Shown here piece by piece: positions 23,959 to 32,299 of a DNA stretch of 64,000 nucleotides. Every line of letters starts with the position of its first letter. Within the stretch, counting starts at the first letter, position 1. The stretch is from the NCBI RefSeq assembly GCF_014678725.1, contig NZ_CP061497.1, positions 372,001 to 436,000 on the forward strand, written 5' to 3'. The stretch is from Thermomonas sp. XSG. GTDB taxonomy: Bacteria > Pseudomonadota > Gammaproteobacteria > Xanthomonadales > Xanthomonadaceae. The translations under genes were made by a program, and so were the position numbers. The notes under the pieces are model-generated. The model saw nothing but the letters and a program-made list of their open reading frames with translations. It had not been told where the DNA came from and made no database searches.

Positions 23959-23983
23959 CAATCCGTCATTTTTCATCGGATTG
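23959..23983. promoter_or_regulatory. Dyad CAATCCG-N11-CGGATTG upstream of the pirin gene
   Basis: A perfect 7-bp inverted repeat with an 11-base AT-rich spacer lies 75-99 bases before the pirin start. The spacing includes a T-N11-A arrangement as in LysR-type boxes, so it may be an operator; a hairpin at the end of the preceding gene is the other reading. A weak promoter (TTGAAT, 17 bases, CATGAT) begins at its right edge. Confidence 0.4.
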
Positions 23984-24057
23984 AATCGTATTTGCGCACA
24001 ATCCATGATGACACCCAAGGCAACCGGCATCGCGCCGGCCCGCATTGGAGCAACGCC

Positions 24058-24927
24058 ATGAAGAAGGTCCTCGAAGTCGCAGGCGCCCCCAGCCGGCACT
24101 GGGTCGGCAACGGGTTTCCCGTGCACGGCATGTTCGGCTACAACGGACCCGGGGTGGCCGAACGCAGTCCATTCCTGATGCTGGATTACGCCGCACCGGT
24201 GCGGTTCGAGCCGACCACCGAGCGCCGCGGCGTCGGCCAGCATCCGCACCGCGGGTTCGAGACCGTCACCATCGTCTACGAAGGCGAAGTGGAACACCGC
24301 GATTCCACCGGCAACGGCGGCGTCATCGGCAAGGGGGACGTGCAGTGGATGACCGCCGCGGGCGGCATCCTGCACGAGGAATTCCACTCTCGCGCCTACG
24401 CCGCCAGCGGCGGCCCGTTCGAGATGGTCCAGCTGTGGGTCAATCTGCCGGCCAAGGACAAGATGGCAGCGCCCGGCTACCAGGGCATCCTGGATGCGCA
24501 GATCCCGGCGATTGCCCTGCCGGAAGGCGCCGGGACGCTACGGTTGATCGCGGGCGAATACGCCGGCCAGCGCGGACCGGCGCACACCTTCACCCCGATG
24601 AACGTCTGGGACCTGCGGCTGGCCGCCGGCCAGCGGCTGTCGCTGCCGCAGCCGGAAGGCTGGACCACCCTGCTGGTGGTGCTGGACGGTACCGTGCAGG
24701 TGAACGGCGAGGCGATCGTCCGCGCCGCCCAGATGGCCACGCTCTCCACCGCCGGCAGTGGGGTGGAGATCGAAGCCAGCGGTGCGGCGAAGCTGCTGTT
24801 GTTGGCTGGCGAGCCGATCGACGAGCCGGTCGTGGGTCATGGCCCGTTCGTGATGAACAGCCAGCAGGAGATCATCCAGGCGATCGCCGACTTCAACAGC
24901 GGCAAGTTCGGGCGGATGGCGGGGTAA
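24058..24927 (+). CDS. Pirin family protein
   Basis: A 289-aa bicupin of the pirin family. The first cupin shows the metal-binding signature HPHRGFETVTIVYEG with a second His in GGILHEE, and it is followed by the pirin C-terminal domain (VVLDGTVQVNGEAI and LLLAGEPIDEPVVGHGPFVMN). Bacterial pirins include quercetin 2,3-dioxygenases and regulators of central metabolism; the substrate is not predictable here. The start follows GGAG at a good distance. Upstream lies an AT-rich stretch with a perfect dyad that may be an operator. Confidence 0.92.
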   Translation: MKKVLEVAGAPSRHWVGNGFPVHGMFGYNGPGVAERSPFLMLDYAAPVRFEPTTERRGVGQHPHRGFETVTIVYEGEVEHRDSTGNGGVIGKGDVQWMTAAGGILHEEFHSRAYAASGGPFEMVQLWVNLPAKDKMAAPGYQGILDAQIPAIALPEGAGTLRLIAGEYAGQRGPAHTFTPMNVWDLRLAAGQRLSLPQPEGWTTLLVVLDGTVQVNGEAIVRAAQMATLSTAGSGVEIEASGAAKLLLLAGEPIDEPVVGHGPFVMNSQQEIIQAIADFNSGKFGRMAG

Positions 24928-24965
24928 TCTCGGGCTATCGACCCGCGCCCCAACTGAAAACGGAA

Positions 24966-24992
24966 CCGGCGTCCCTGCGACAGGGACGCCGG
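24966..24992 (-). terminator. Terminator-like hairpin after tpx
   Basis: A perfect 12-bp stem (CCGGCGTCCCTG / CAGGGACGCCGG) with a three-base loop. On the minus strand it is followed by TTCCGTTTT, a moderate T-run, so it probably ends tpx; on the plus side after the pirin gene no T-run follows. Confidence 0.65.
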
Positions 24993-25039
24993 ATGCCGTA
25001 TCGCGGAAACGTGCGCCCGCGCCTGCGGGCGCGCTGCCG

Positions 25040-25540
25040 TCAGCCCAGCGCAGCGAGGGCTGCAGCGTAATCGGGTTCTTCGGTGATTTCCGGCACCAGC
25101 TGGGTGTGAAGCACCTTGTCGTGGTCATCCAACACCACCACTGCGCGCGCGGCCACGCCGGCCAGCGGGCCGTCTTCCAGCGCCACGCCATAGTCGCGGA
25201 GGAACTCGCGCCCGCGCATGGTCGAGAGCATGGTCACGTTGTCCAGGCCTTCGGCACCGCAGAAGCGCTGCTGCGCGAACGGCAGGTCGGCGGAGATGCA
25301 CAGCACCGCGGTATTGGCGAGCCCCGCGGCGTCCTGGTTGAAATGCCGCACCGACGCGGCGCAGACGCCGGTATCGACACTCGGGAAGATGTTAAGGATC
25401 TTGCGCTTGCCGGCGAAATCCGCCAGCGCACGGTCGGACAGGTCGACGCCGACAAGGCGGAACGCCGGCGCCTGCTCGCCGATCTGCGGAAGCTGGCCGC
25501 CGACGCGGACCGGATTGCCTTTGAGGGTGACGCTGGACAT
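25040..25540 (-). CDS. tpx: Thiol peroxidase
   Basis: A 166-aa atypical 2-Cys peroxiredoxin (Tpx) that reduces hydrogen and alkyl peroxides with thioredoxin as donor. The peroxidatic Cys60 is in PSVDTGVC and the resolving Cys94 in RFCGAEGL, the same relative spacing as in E. coli Tpx. The gene starts behind AGGAG. Its upstream leader contains a short tandem ACGGAAA-type repeat (25560-25580). It is the last gene of a minus-strand run of sulfur and redox genes but is separated from lplA by about 80 bases and may have its own promoter. Confidence 0.96.
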   Translation of the reverse strand: MSSVTLKGNPVRVGGQLPQIGEQAPAFRLVGVDLSDRALADFAGKRKILNIFPSVDTGVCAASVRHFNQDAAGLANTAVLCISADLPFAQQRFCGAEGLDNVTMLSTMRGREFLRDYGVALEDGPLAGVAARAVVVLDDHDKVLHTQLVPEITEEPDYAAALAALG

Positions 25541-25622
25541 GCGGTAACTCCTGGAGTGGAACGGAAAACGGAAAACGGAACGCCCATGCTAGGACGGCGG
25601 ACGTCAGCCCGCCGTCATGGCG

Positions 25623-26393
25623 TCACGGCACCACGCCTGTCCATGCGGGCGTGGCGAACTTCTTCAGCGCCAGCGCTTCCGCCCGCGCCAGTTCGTCCGG
25701 GCGGATGACATCGTCGGAGAGTCCGTGCGTAGTGCGGAAAGTGTCGATCATCCGCGCGATGACCTCGGCGCGCGCCAGTCCGGTCTGGCTGCGCAACGGA
25801 TCCACCCGCTTGTTGGCGCTCTGGGTGGCCTTGTCGGACAGCTTCTCGCGGCCGATCCGCAGCACCTGCAGCATCTTGTCGGCGTCGATGTCGTAGGCCA
25901 TGGTCACGTGGTGCAGCACTGCCTTGCCCCGGCGCATCTGCGCGGCGCCGGCGATCTTGCCGGCCTTCGAGGCGATGTCGTTGAGCGGCTGGTACCAGGC
26001 CTCGATGCCCAGCGTGCGCAGCGCCTCCAGCACCCAAGCGTCCATGAACGCGTAGGACTGCTCGAACGACATGCCCGCCACCAGCGACTCCGGCGCCGAC
26101 AGCGAATAGGTGATGGTATTGCCCGGCTCGATGAACATCGCGCCGCCGCCGGTGATCCTGCGCACCACCTCGATGCCGTGGCGCGCCGCGCCGTCGGGAT
26201 CCACCTCGTTGCGCAGCGACTGGAAGCGCCCGATCACCACCGCCGGCGATGCCCATTCCCAGACCCGCAGCGTCGGCGGGCGGCGACCGGCCGCCACCTC
26301 GTCGGTCAGCACTTCGTCCAGCGCCATGTGCAGCGCCGGCGATTGCGGCTCGGCGTGGACCAGTTGCCAATCGAATGCACGCCAGGCGCTCAT
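25623..26393 (-). CDS. lplA: Lipoate-protein ligase, catalytic domain protein
   Basis: A 256-aa BPL/LplA-fold enzyme that activates lipoate and transfers it to dehydrogenase E2 and GcvH domains. Diagnostic segments: RRITGGGAMF with the lipoyl-AMP-binding Gly loop, then GKIAGAAQMRRGKAVLHH with the catalytic Lys. It lacks the accessory C-terminal domain of E. coli LplA; that domain is encoded separately just upstream (26390-26722), with an ATGA overlap. The start MSAWRAFDWQ at 26393 is set by this overlap. The two products probably act as one enzyme, as in Thermoplasma LplA/LplB. Confidence 0.88.
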   Translation of the reverse strand: MSAWRAFDWQLVHAEPQSPALHMALDEVLTDEVAAGRRPPTLRVWEWASPAVVIGRFQSLRNEVDPDGAARHGIEVVRRITGGGAMFIEPGNTITYSLSAPESLVAGMSFEQSYAFMDAWVLEALRTLGIEAWYQPLNDIASKAGKIAGAAQMRRGKAVLHHVTMAYDIDADKMLQVLRIGREKLSDKATQSANKRVDPLRSQTGLARAEVIARMIDTFRTTHGLSDDVIRPDELARAEALALKKFATPAWTGVVP

Positions 26394-26722
26394 GCCGCCT
26401 CCGCCGCATCGATGGCGCGCCGCACCGCGACCGCGACCGCGTCGGCGCTGACCCCGTACATCCGTACCTGCGCCGGCAGCGCTGCCTGCACCACCGCGGC
26501 CAGTGCCTCCGTATCGGCGTCGACCCCATGCCCGGCAAGCGCCGCATTGATCGCGTCCAGCGCCTCGTCCGGTTCGAGGAAGAAATCCCCGCTCAGCGCC
26601 ACCTGCCCCAGCCGGCCGTGGTCGATGGCCACGTCGGCTACCACCAGCTTGCCGCCCGGCATCTTGTATTCGCCATGTCCCTGCATGCCGGCATTGTCCG
26701 CCGGCGCCGCGGCCGCCGCCAT
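26390..26722 (-). CDS. Lipoate-protein ligase accessory (C-terminal) domain protein
   Basis: A 110-aa protein matching the C-terminal accessory domain of LplA: HGEYKMPGGKLVVADVAI, then LSGDFFLEPDEALDAINAAL. In Thermoplasma the equivalent LplB is required for lipoate activation by LplA. It ends overlapping the catalytic gene by ATGA. The start at 26722 follows the upstream hydrolase stop by eight bases; an internal ATG at 26686, which begins at the conserved part, is equally possible. Confidence 0.78.
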   Translation of the reverse strand: MAAAAAPADNAGMQGHGEYKMPGGKLVVADVAIDHGRLGQVALSGDFFLEPDEALDAINAALAGHGVDADTEALAAVVQAALPAQVRMYGVSADAVAVAVRRAIDAAEAA

Positions 26723-26730
26723 GACCCCGG

Positions 26731-27558
26731 TCACGCCTCGAGGTTGAAGGCATCCGCATCGCGCAGCGCCGGAAAGCGCTCGCGGTGCGCCTGCAGTTCC
26801 GCGGCCTGCAGGGTGGTGGTGGCCACCACTTCCGCATCCATGCACTCGCTGACCGGCTGGCCGAGGAAATCGATCACCGCGCTGTCGCCGCTGTAGTGCA
26901 GGCCGTTGCCGTCGGTGCCGACGCGGTTGACGCCGACGACATAGCTGACGTTCTCGATCGCGCGTGCGCGCAGCAACGTCTTCCACGCATAACTGCGCAC
27001 CGATGGCCAGTTGGCGACGTACAGCGCCAGGTCGTAGTCCGGCAGGCCCGGGCGCGCGGCGTTGTAGCGGTTGCGCGAGAACACCGGGAAGCGCAGGTCG
27101 TAGCAGACCTGCAGCAGGATGTGCCACCCCTTCCATTCCACGATCACCCGGCGGTCACCGGCGGCGTAGCGCTCGTGCTCGTTGGCGAACGAGAACAGGT
27201 GGCGCTTGTCGTAATGGGCCAGCCCGCCACCGGGCGCGGCGAACAGCATGCGGTTGTAGACGCCGTCGCCATCGCGCAGCTGCACGCTGCCGGTGACGGC
27301 CGCATCCAGCCGGTCGGCCTGCTCCAGCAGCCAGTCCACGGTGGCGCCCTGCATGTCCTCGGCCGCGGCCACCGCGTCGTTGGAAAACCCGCTGGTGAAG
27401 GTTTCGGGCAGCACCACCAGGTCGGTGATCCCGTGCAGCGGCGCAATCAGGCCGGCGTAGTAGTCGCGGTTCGCCGCGGGGTCGTGCCAGCGGGTCTCGC
27501 CCTGCACGATCGAGACGCGCAGGTCGGACTGGGGAACGGAATCATCCATGGAGGTCAT
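26731..27558 (-). CDS. Nitrilase-superfamily omega-amidase-like hydrolase
   Basis: A 275-aa carbon-nitrogen hydrolase with all three catalytic residues: Glu in LPETFTSGF, Lys in YDKRHLFSF and Cys in QVCYDLRFP. It resembles YafV/Nit2/MtnU enzymes, which hydrolyse 2-oxoglutaramate or 2-oxosuccinamate, the keto products of glutamine or asparagine transamination. A YbdL-like aminotransferase two genes upstream fits this. The ATG at 27558 overlaps the stop of the Msr fusion (ATGA); an ATG at 27549 has a slightly better ribosome site (AAGG, 10 bases). Confidence 0.87.
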   Translation of the reverse strand: MTSMDDSVPQSDLRVSIVQGETRWHDPAANRDYYAGLIAPLHGITDLVVLPETFTSGFSNDAVAAAEDMQGATVDWLLEQADRLDAAVTGSVQLRDGDGVYNRMLFAAPGGGLAHYDKRHLFSFANEHERYAAGDRRVIVEWKGWHILLQVCYDLRFPVFSRNRYNAARPGLPDYDLALYVANWPSVRSYAWKTLLRARAIENVSYVVGVNRVGTDGNGLHYSGDSAVIDFLGQPVSECMDAEVVATTTLQAAELQAHRERFPALRDADAFNLEA

Positions 27559-28889
27559 GCCTTGGGTGGATCGGGAAGGAATTTCAGCACGTTGCCGTTG
27601 ATGCAGTAGCGCTTGCCGGTCGGCGGCGGGCCGTCGTCGAACACATGACCCAGATGGATGCCGGAGCTGGTGCTGCGCACCTCGACGCGGCGCATGCCGT
27701 GGCTGTCGTCCTGCAGGAATTCCAGCGCACCGGGCATCGGCTCGAAGAAGCTGGGCCAGCCGCAGGCGCTGTCGAACTTGGCGTCGCTGCGGAACAGCGC
27801 GGCACCGCTGATGGGATCGAAGTAGGTGCCGGGGCGGGACTCGTACAGGTGCGCGCCGGTGCCCGGCAGCTCGGTGCCCGATTCGAAGGCGATACGCTGC
27901 TGTTCTGGGCTGAGCAGGTGGAAACCCAGCCACTGCCAGAACTTCCTGGCATCGCCGGCGTAGCCCGTGAAGCGCGAGACCTCCTTGCCCTGCTGGAACA
28001 GCACGATGGTCGGCGTGCCCAGCAGCGGGCCGGCCAGCGTCCAGCCGGTCGGCGCCTTCTGCGAGCGGGTTTTGGCGAACGGCACATCAGCCTTCCAGCC
28101 GGCCAGCACATCGGCCTCGAACTTCTCGCAGTACGGGCAGTCCTCGGCGTCGTACACCACCAGCTGGCGGTCGGCGCGCAGCGTGCTGCCTTCGAGCGGC
28201 GGCGTGGTGGCGACCGCGGCGTCAAGGCCGAACTTCACCCCGGTGCCGCCCAGCCCGCAGTAGCCGTCCGGGTTCTTCTCGAGGTAATCCTGATGCGACT
28301 CCTCCGCGCGATTGTAATGGCGCAGCGGGAGGATCTCGGTGGCGATCCGGCCATAGCCCGCGCTCGCGAGGTTCTTCTGGTAGATGTCGCGGCTCTGTTC
28401 GGCCAGCGTCTTCTGCACCTGAGTGGTGAAATAGATCGCGCTGCGGTAGTTGCTGCCGATGTCGTTGCCCTGGCCGTCGGCCTGGGTGGGGTCGTGGTTC
28501 TCCCAGAACGCCGCCAGCAGGGTCATCAGGTCGAGGCGCTTCGGATCGAAGCGCACCCGCACCACCTCGGCATGGTTGCGGGCCTGGCTGCGGCCGGCGC
28601 GGATCAGCCGCTCCTCGCGCAGCACGTCCTCGTAGGTCACCTTGGGCGCATCGCCACCGGCATAGCCAACCTCGACATCGGCCACGCCCGGGACCGCGCG
28701 CAGGCGTTTTTCCGCGCCCCAGAAGCAGCCCATGCCGAAATAGATGTCCTGCAGCTGTTGCGTGTCCATGGCGGCGACTCCTGTCCGTGGCATGACCGGG
28801 CGGGCCTGCAGGGCCCGCCATCCCAAGAACGCCGCTGCGCCCGTCAGCAGCAGTGCGAACAACAGGGCGATGGTCTTGTCGGCCTGCAT
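27555..28889 (-). CDS. Membrane-anchored MsrA-thioredoxin-MsrB fusion
   Basis: A 444-aa methionine sulfoxide reductase fusion. A single N-terminal membrane segment (about residues 7-27) probably anchors it facing the periplasm. MsrA follows with catalytic Cys55 (GMGCFWGAEK) and a resolving Cys near 211 (GYCGLGGTG). The middle is a thioredoxin-like domain with CPYC at 251-254 and a cis-Pro region (GTPTIVLF). MsrB is C-terminal with Cys376 in DSACGWPSF and catalytic Cys429 in RYCINGNVLKF. The two zinc CXXC pairs of many MsrBs are absent. The ATG at 28889 is chosen over the GTG at 28892 by GGAGG spacing. Neisseria PilB has the order Trx-MsrA-MsrB; here Trx is in the middle and could reduce both sides. 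Confidence 0.92.
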   Translation of the reverse strand: MQADKTIALLFALLLTGAAAFLGWRALQARPVMPRTGVAAMDTQQLQDIYFGMGCFWGAEKRLRAVPGVADVEVGYAGGDAPKVTYEDVLREERLIRAGRSQARNHAEVVRVRFDPKRLDLMTLLAAFWENHDPTQADGQGNDIGSNYRSAIYFTTQVQKTLAEQSRDIYQKNLASAGYGRIATEILPLRHYNRAEESHQDYLEKNPDGYCGLGGTGVKFGLDAAVATTPPLEGSTLRADRQLVVYDAEDCPYCEKFEADVLAGWKADVPFAKTRSQKAPTGWTLAGPLLGTPTIVLFQQGKEVSRFTGYAGDARKFWQWLGFHLLSPEQQRIAFESGTELPGTGAHLYESRPGTYFDPISGAALFRSDAKFDSACGWPSFFEPMPGALEFLQDDSHGMRRVEVRSTSSGIHLGHVFDDGPPPTGKRYCINGNVLKFLPDPPKA

Positions 28890-28910
28890 CACGGCCTCCG
28901 GGTTGTGGCG

Positions 28911-30059
28911 TTACAGCTTGGACAGGCGCTCGATGGCGCGGTTCACCGTGTCCTCGTTCTTGGCGAAACACAACCGCAGCAGGCGCTGCCCGGCCGGCGC
29001 CGCCGCATAGAACGGCGACAGCGGGATGCCGGTCACGCCGTGCTCCACGGCCAGCCAGCGCGCGAACTCCAGGTCCGGCAGGTCGCTGACGGCCGAATAG
29101 TCCACCAGCTGGAAGTACCCGCCCGGCACCGGCAGCGGTTTGAACCGGGTCTGGGCCAACTGCGCGCGGAAGCGGTCGCGCTTGTCCTGGTAGAAGGCGC
29201 CGAGCTGCTCGTAGTGTTCCGGCTCCTGCATGATCATTTCGGCGAAAGCGTGTTGCGACGGCGTGAAACTGCAGAACACATTGTACTGGTGGACCTTGCG
29301 GAACTCCGCCGACAGCGCCGGCGGCGCGATCGCGTAGCCCAGCTTCCAGCCAGTGCAGTGATAGGTCTTGCCGAAGCTGGAAATGACGAAACTGCGCTCG
29401 CGCAGTTCCGGATACAGCAGCGCGGATTCGTGGCGCGCGCCGTCGAACACGATGTGCTCGTACACCTCGTCGCTGAGCAGCACGATGTCGGTGCCCTGCA
29501 GCAGCGCGATCAGCGCCTGCATGTCGGCGGCGGTGAACATCGCGCCGGACGGGTTGTGCGGGCTGTTGACCATCAGCATGCGCGTCTTCGGCGTGATCGC
29601 CGCGCGCACCGCCTCCCAGTCGGGGGCGAAGGTGGCCGGATCCAGCGGCACGTGCACCGCGGTGGCGCCGGCCAGCTCGATGGCCGGCTCGTAGCAGTCG
29701 TAGCAGGGGTCGAGGACAATGACTTCCTCGCCCGCGCGCACCACCGCGTGGATGGCATTGAAGATCGCTTCGGTGGCACCGCTGGTGACGGTGATCTCGG
29801 CATCCATGTCCGGGCGCCAGCCATAGCAGCGCTCGGTCTTGGCGGCGATGGCCTGGCGCAGCGCGGGGATGCCGGTCATCGGCGCGTACTGGTTGTGGCC
29901 GGCCTGCATCGCACGGGACAGCGCATCGACAAGTCGCGGCGGCACCGGGAAATCCGAGAACCCCTGGCCGAGGTTGACCGCGCCATGCTCGGCCGCCAGC
30001 TGCGACATCACAGTGAAGATGGTGGTGCCGACCTTCGGCAGTTTGGTGTCCAGGCGCAT
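28911..30059 (-). CDS. PLP-dependent methionine/glutamine aminotransferase (YbdL-like)
   Basis: A 382-aa class I aminotransferase close to YbdL and the kynurenine/glutamine transaminase K group. Landmarks: VNLGQGFSDFP near the N-terminus, NSPHNPSG, DEVYEHIVF, and the PLP Lys in SSFGKTYHCTGWKLGY. YbdL-type enzymes transaminate methionine and can act on the keto acid 4-methylthio-2-oxobutyrate using glutamine. It heads the minus-strand run of an Msr fusion, omega-amidase and lipoate ligase genes, with a 21-base gap to the next gene. The start at 30059 gives the usual family length. Confidence 0.9.
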   Translation of the reverse strand: MRLDTKLPKVGTTIFTVMSQLAAEHGAVNLGQGFSDFPVPPRLVDALSRAMQAGHNQYAPMTGIPALRQAIAAKTERCYGWRPDMDAEITVTSGATEAIFNAIHAVVRAGEEVIVLDPCYDCYEPAIELAGATAVHVPLDPATFAPDWEAVRAAITPKTRMLMVNSPHNPSGAMFTAADMQALIALLQGTDIVLLSDEVYEHIVFDGARHESALLYPELRERSFVISSFGKTYHCTGWKLGYAIAPPALSAEFRKVHQYNVFCSFTPSQHAFAEMIMQEPEHYEQLGAFYQDKRDRFRAQLAQTRFKPLPVPGGYFQLVDYSAVSDLPDLEFARWLAVEHGVTGIPLSPFYAAAPAGQRLLRLCFAKNEDTVNRAIERLSKL

Positions 30060-30173
30060 GTCGTTGCCGTTCGCAGCGGGCGTTCCAGTGTACGGAATCC
30101 GCGCCCGGCCGGATGCGCGTACGGGCGCAGGCCGGTGGGCGCGCGCCGGGCGGGCCGGTAGAATCGGCGGCCC

Positions 30174-30817
<644 letters not shown>

Positions 30818-30821
<4 letters not shown>

Positions 30822-31489
30822 TGTGGCAGGCCGCACGCGCATTGATGATCCGCGACCTGCAGCTGCTGTGGGCGCGCCGTGGCGACGCCCTGCAGCCGGC
30901 GCTGTTCGCGCTGTTGACGGTCGTGCTGTTCGCGCTGGGTCTGGGCGGCGATGCCAGATCGCTGGCGCCGGTGGCCGCGGCGGTGCTGTGGCTGGCGGCC
31001 CTGCTGGCCGGGCTGCTGGCACTCGACAACCTGTTCCGTGGCGACGCCGAAGACGGCTCGCTGGAGCAGTGGATGCTGGCGCCGGTGCCACTGTGGTGGC
31101 TGGTGCTGGTGCGCACCCTGATGCACTGGGCCACCACCGCCCTGCCGCTGATCATCGCGGTGCCGCTGCTGGGTGAACTGCTGCACCTGCCGCATGCGCA
31201 GCTGCCGGTACTGATGCTGTCGCTGCTGCTGGGCACGCCGATCCTCAGTCTGCTGGGGGCGGTGGTCGCCGCGCTGACCGTGGGCATGCGCCGCGCCGGC
31301 ATCCTGGTCGCACTGCTGGCGCTGCCGCTGTACGTGCCGGTGCTGGTGTTCGGCGCAGGTTCGGTGGCGGCGCACGCGCAAGGCTTCGATGCGGTCGGCG
31401 CGCTGCTGCTGCTCGGTGCCGGGCTGGCGCTGGCGTTGGCACTGGCCCCGGTCACCGCCGCCGCCGCGCTGCGCATCGCCCATTCATGA
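30818..31489 (+). CDS. ccmB: Haem exporter permease CcmB
   Basis: A 223-aa inner-membrane protein with about six hydrophobic helices, partner of CcmA. The CcmB hallmarks are the N-terminal [18 protein letters not shown] and the segment [20 protein letters not shown], which contains the conserved D/E-rich loop. The start codon overlaps the ccmA stop; an ATGATG pair leaves a one-residue ambiguity. An azurin gene separates it from ccmC. Confidence 0.95.
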
Positions 31490-31501
31490 AGCAGCGCGCG
31501 C

Positions 31502-31515
31502 TTGAGATGGATCAA
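31502..31515 (+). promoter_or_regulatory. FNR/ANR-like box upstream of azurin
   Basis: TTGAG-ATGG-ATCAA differs at one position from the FNR consensus TTGAT-N4-ATCAA. Its centre is 42 bases before the start predicted from a GACAAT -10 at 31539-31544, the typical class II activator position. It suggests oxygen-limited activation of azurin, as known for ANR control of Pseudomonas azurin. Confidence 0.65.
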
Positions 31516-31538
31516 TGTTCTTTTAACGGATCAGGGAT

Positions 31539-31544
31539 GACAAT
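31539..31544 (+). promoter_or_regulatory. Candidate azurin -10 element
   Basis: GACAAT (4 of 6 with consensus) lies about 50 bases before the azurin ATG and spaces correctly with the FNR-like box. There is no TTGACA-like -35, as expected for an activator-dependent promoter. Confidence 0.45.
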
Positions 31545-31593
31545 GGCGCGCCTGGCCGTTGCGGCCAGCCTCACATTCTCTGGAGCATTCGCA

Positions 31594-32166
31594 ATGAAGT
31601 CCCGTCACATCCTGCTCGCCGGTGCGGTTGCGCTGGCCCTCTCCGCCTGCGGCAACTCGTCCGCGCCCGCCGACACCGCCGCCCCGGCCGATGCGGCGCC
31701 GGCCGCCGAAGCCCCCGCCGCGGCCCCGGTCGAGGCTGCTCCCGCCGAAGCCGCTCCGGCCGCTGCCAGCACCAAGCCGGCCGTAGTCGAAAACTGCGCC
31801 ACCACCATCGAATCGAACGACGCGATGCAGTTCAACGCCGACTCGATCACCGTTCCGGCCAGCTGCGCCCAGTTCACCATCAACCTGAAGCACGTCGGCA
31901 CCATGGCCGCCAACGTCATGGGCCACAACGTGGTGATCGCCAAGGAAGCCGACATGGCCGGCATCGCCGCAGACGGCGCCTCCAACGCCGCCGAGCACGT
32001 CAAGGAAGGCGACGCCCGTTCGATCGCCCACACCAAGATCATCGGCGGCGGCGAATCCGCCTCGGTGACCTTCGATGTGGCGAAGATCAAGGACGGCGGC
32101 TACAAGTTCTTCTGCAGCTTCCCGGGCCACCTGGCGCTGATGCAGGGCACCATCCAGGTCCAGTAA
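31594..32166 (+). CDS. Lipid-anchored azurin with Ala/Pro-rich H.8-like linker
   Basis: A 190-aa blue copper electron carrier. It starts with a lipoprotein signal (MKSRHILLAGAVALALSAC), followed by about 35 residues made almost only of Ala, Pro and Glu, then the azurin fold. Copper ligands are visible: His in MGHNVVI, and Cys, His and Met in FFCSFPGHLALMQG. The arrangement matches Laz of Neisseria, whose AAEAP-type linker lifts azurin off the outer membrane. The start at 31594 has GGAG at the right distance. It sits between ccmB and ccmC with its own FNR-like site and a hairpin behind it. Confidence 0.95.
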   Translation: MKSRHILLAGAVALALSACGNSSAPADTAAPADAAPAAEAPAAAPVEAAPAEAAPAAASTKPAVVENCATTIESNDAMQFNADSITVPASCAQFTINLKHVGTMAANVMGHNVVIAKEADMAGIAADGASNAAEHVKEGDARSIAHTKIIGGGESASVTFDVAKIKDGGYKFFCSFPGHLALMQGTIQVQ

Positions 32167-32181
32167 GCCGCGCCACCCGCG

Positions 32182-32205
32182 GTCGGGCGGCCCACGCCGC
32201 CCGAC
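32182..32205 (+). terminator. Hairpin downstream of azurin
   Basis: A perfect 10-bp stem (GTCGGGCGGC / GCCGCCCGAC, 4-base loop) begins 16 bases after the azurin stop and is followed only by TGTTG, so it is a weak terminator or an mRNA 3'-end stabiliser before ccmC. Confidence 0.5.
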
Positions 32206-32299
32206 TGTTGCCGGAATTCCGGGTACCGGCCCGCCCGCGGGCTGGTATCCTTCGCAGGATTGCCCACGGCGCGTCCACGCCGCTCCTGCCAAGGCCAAG

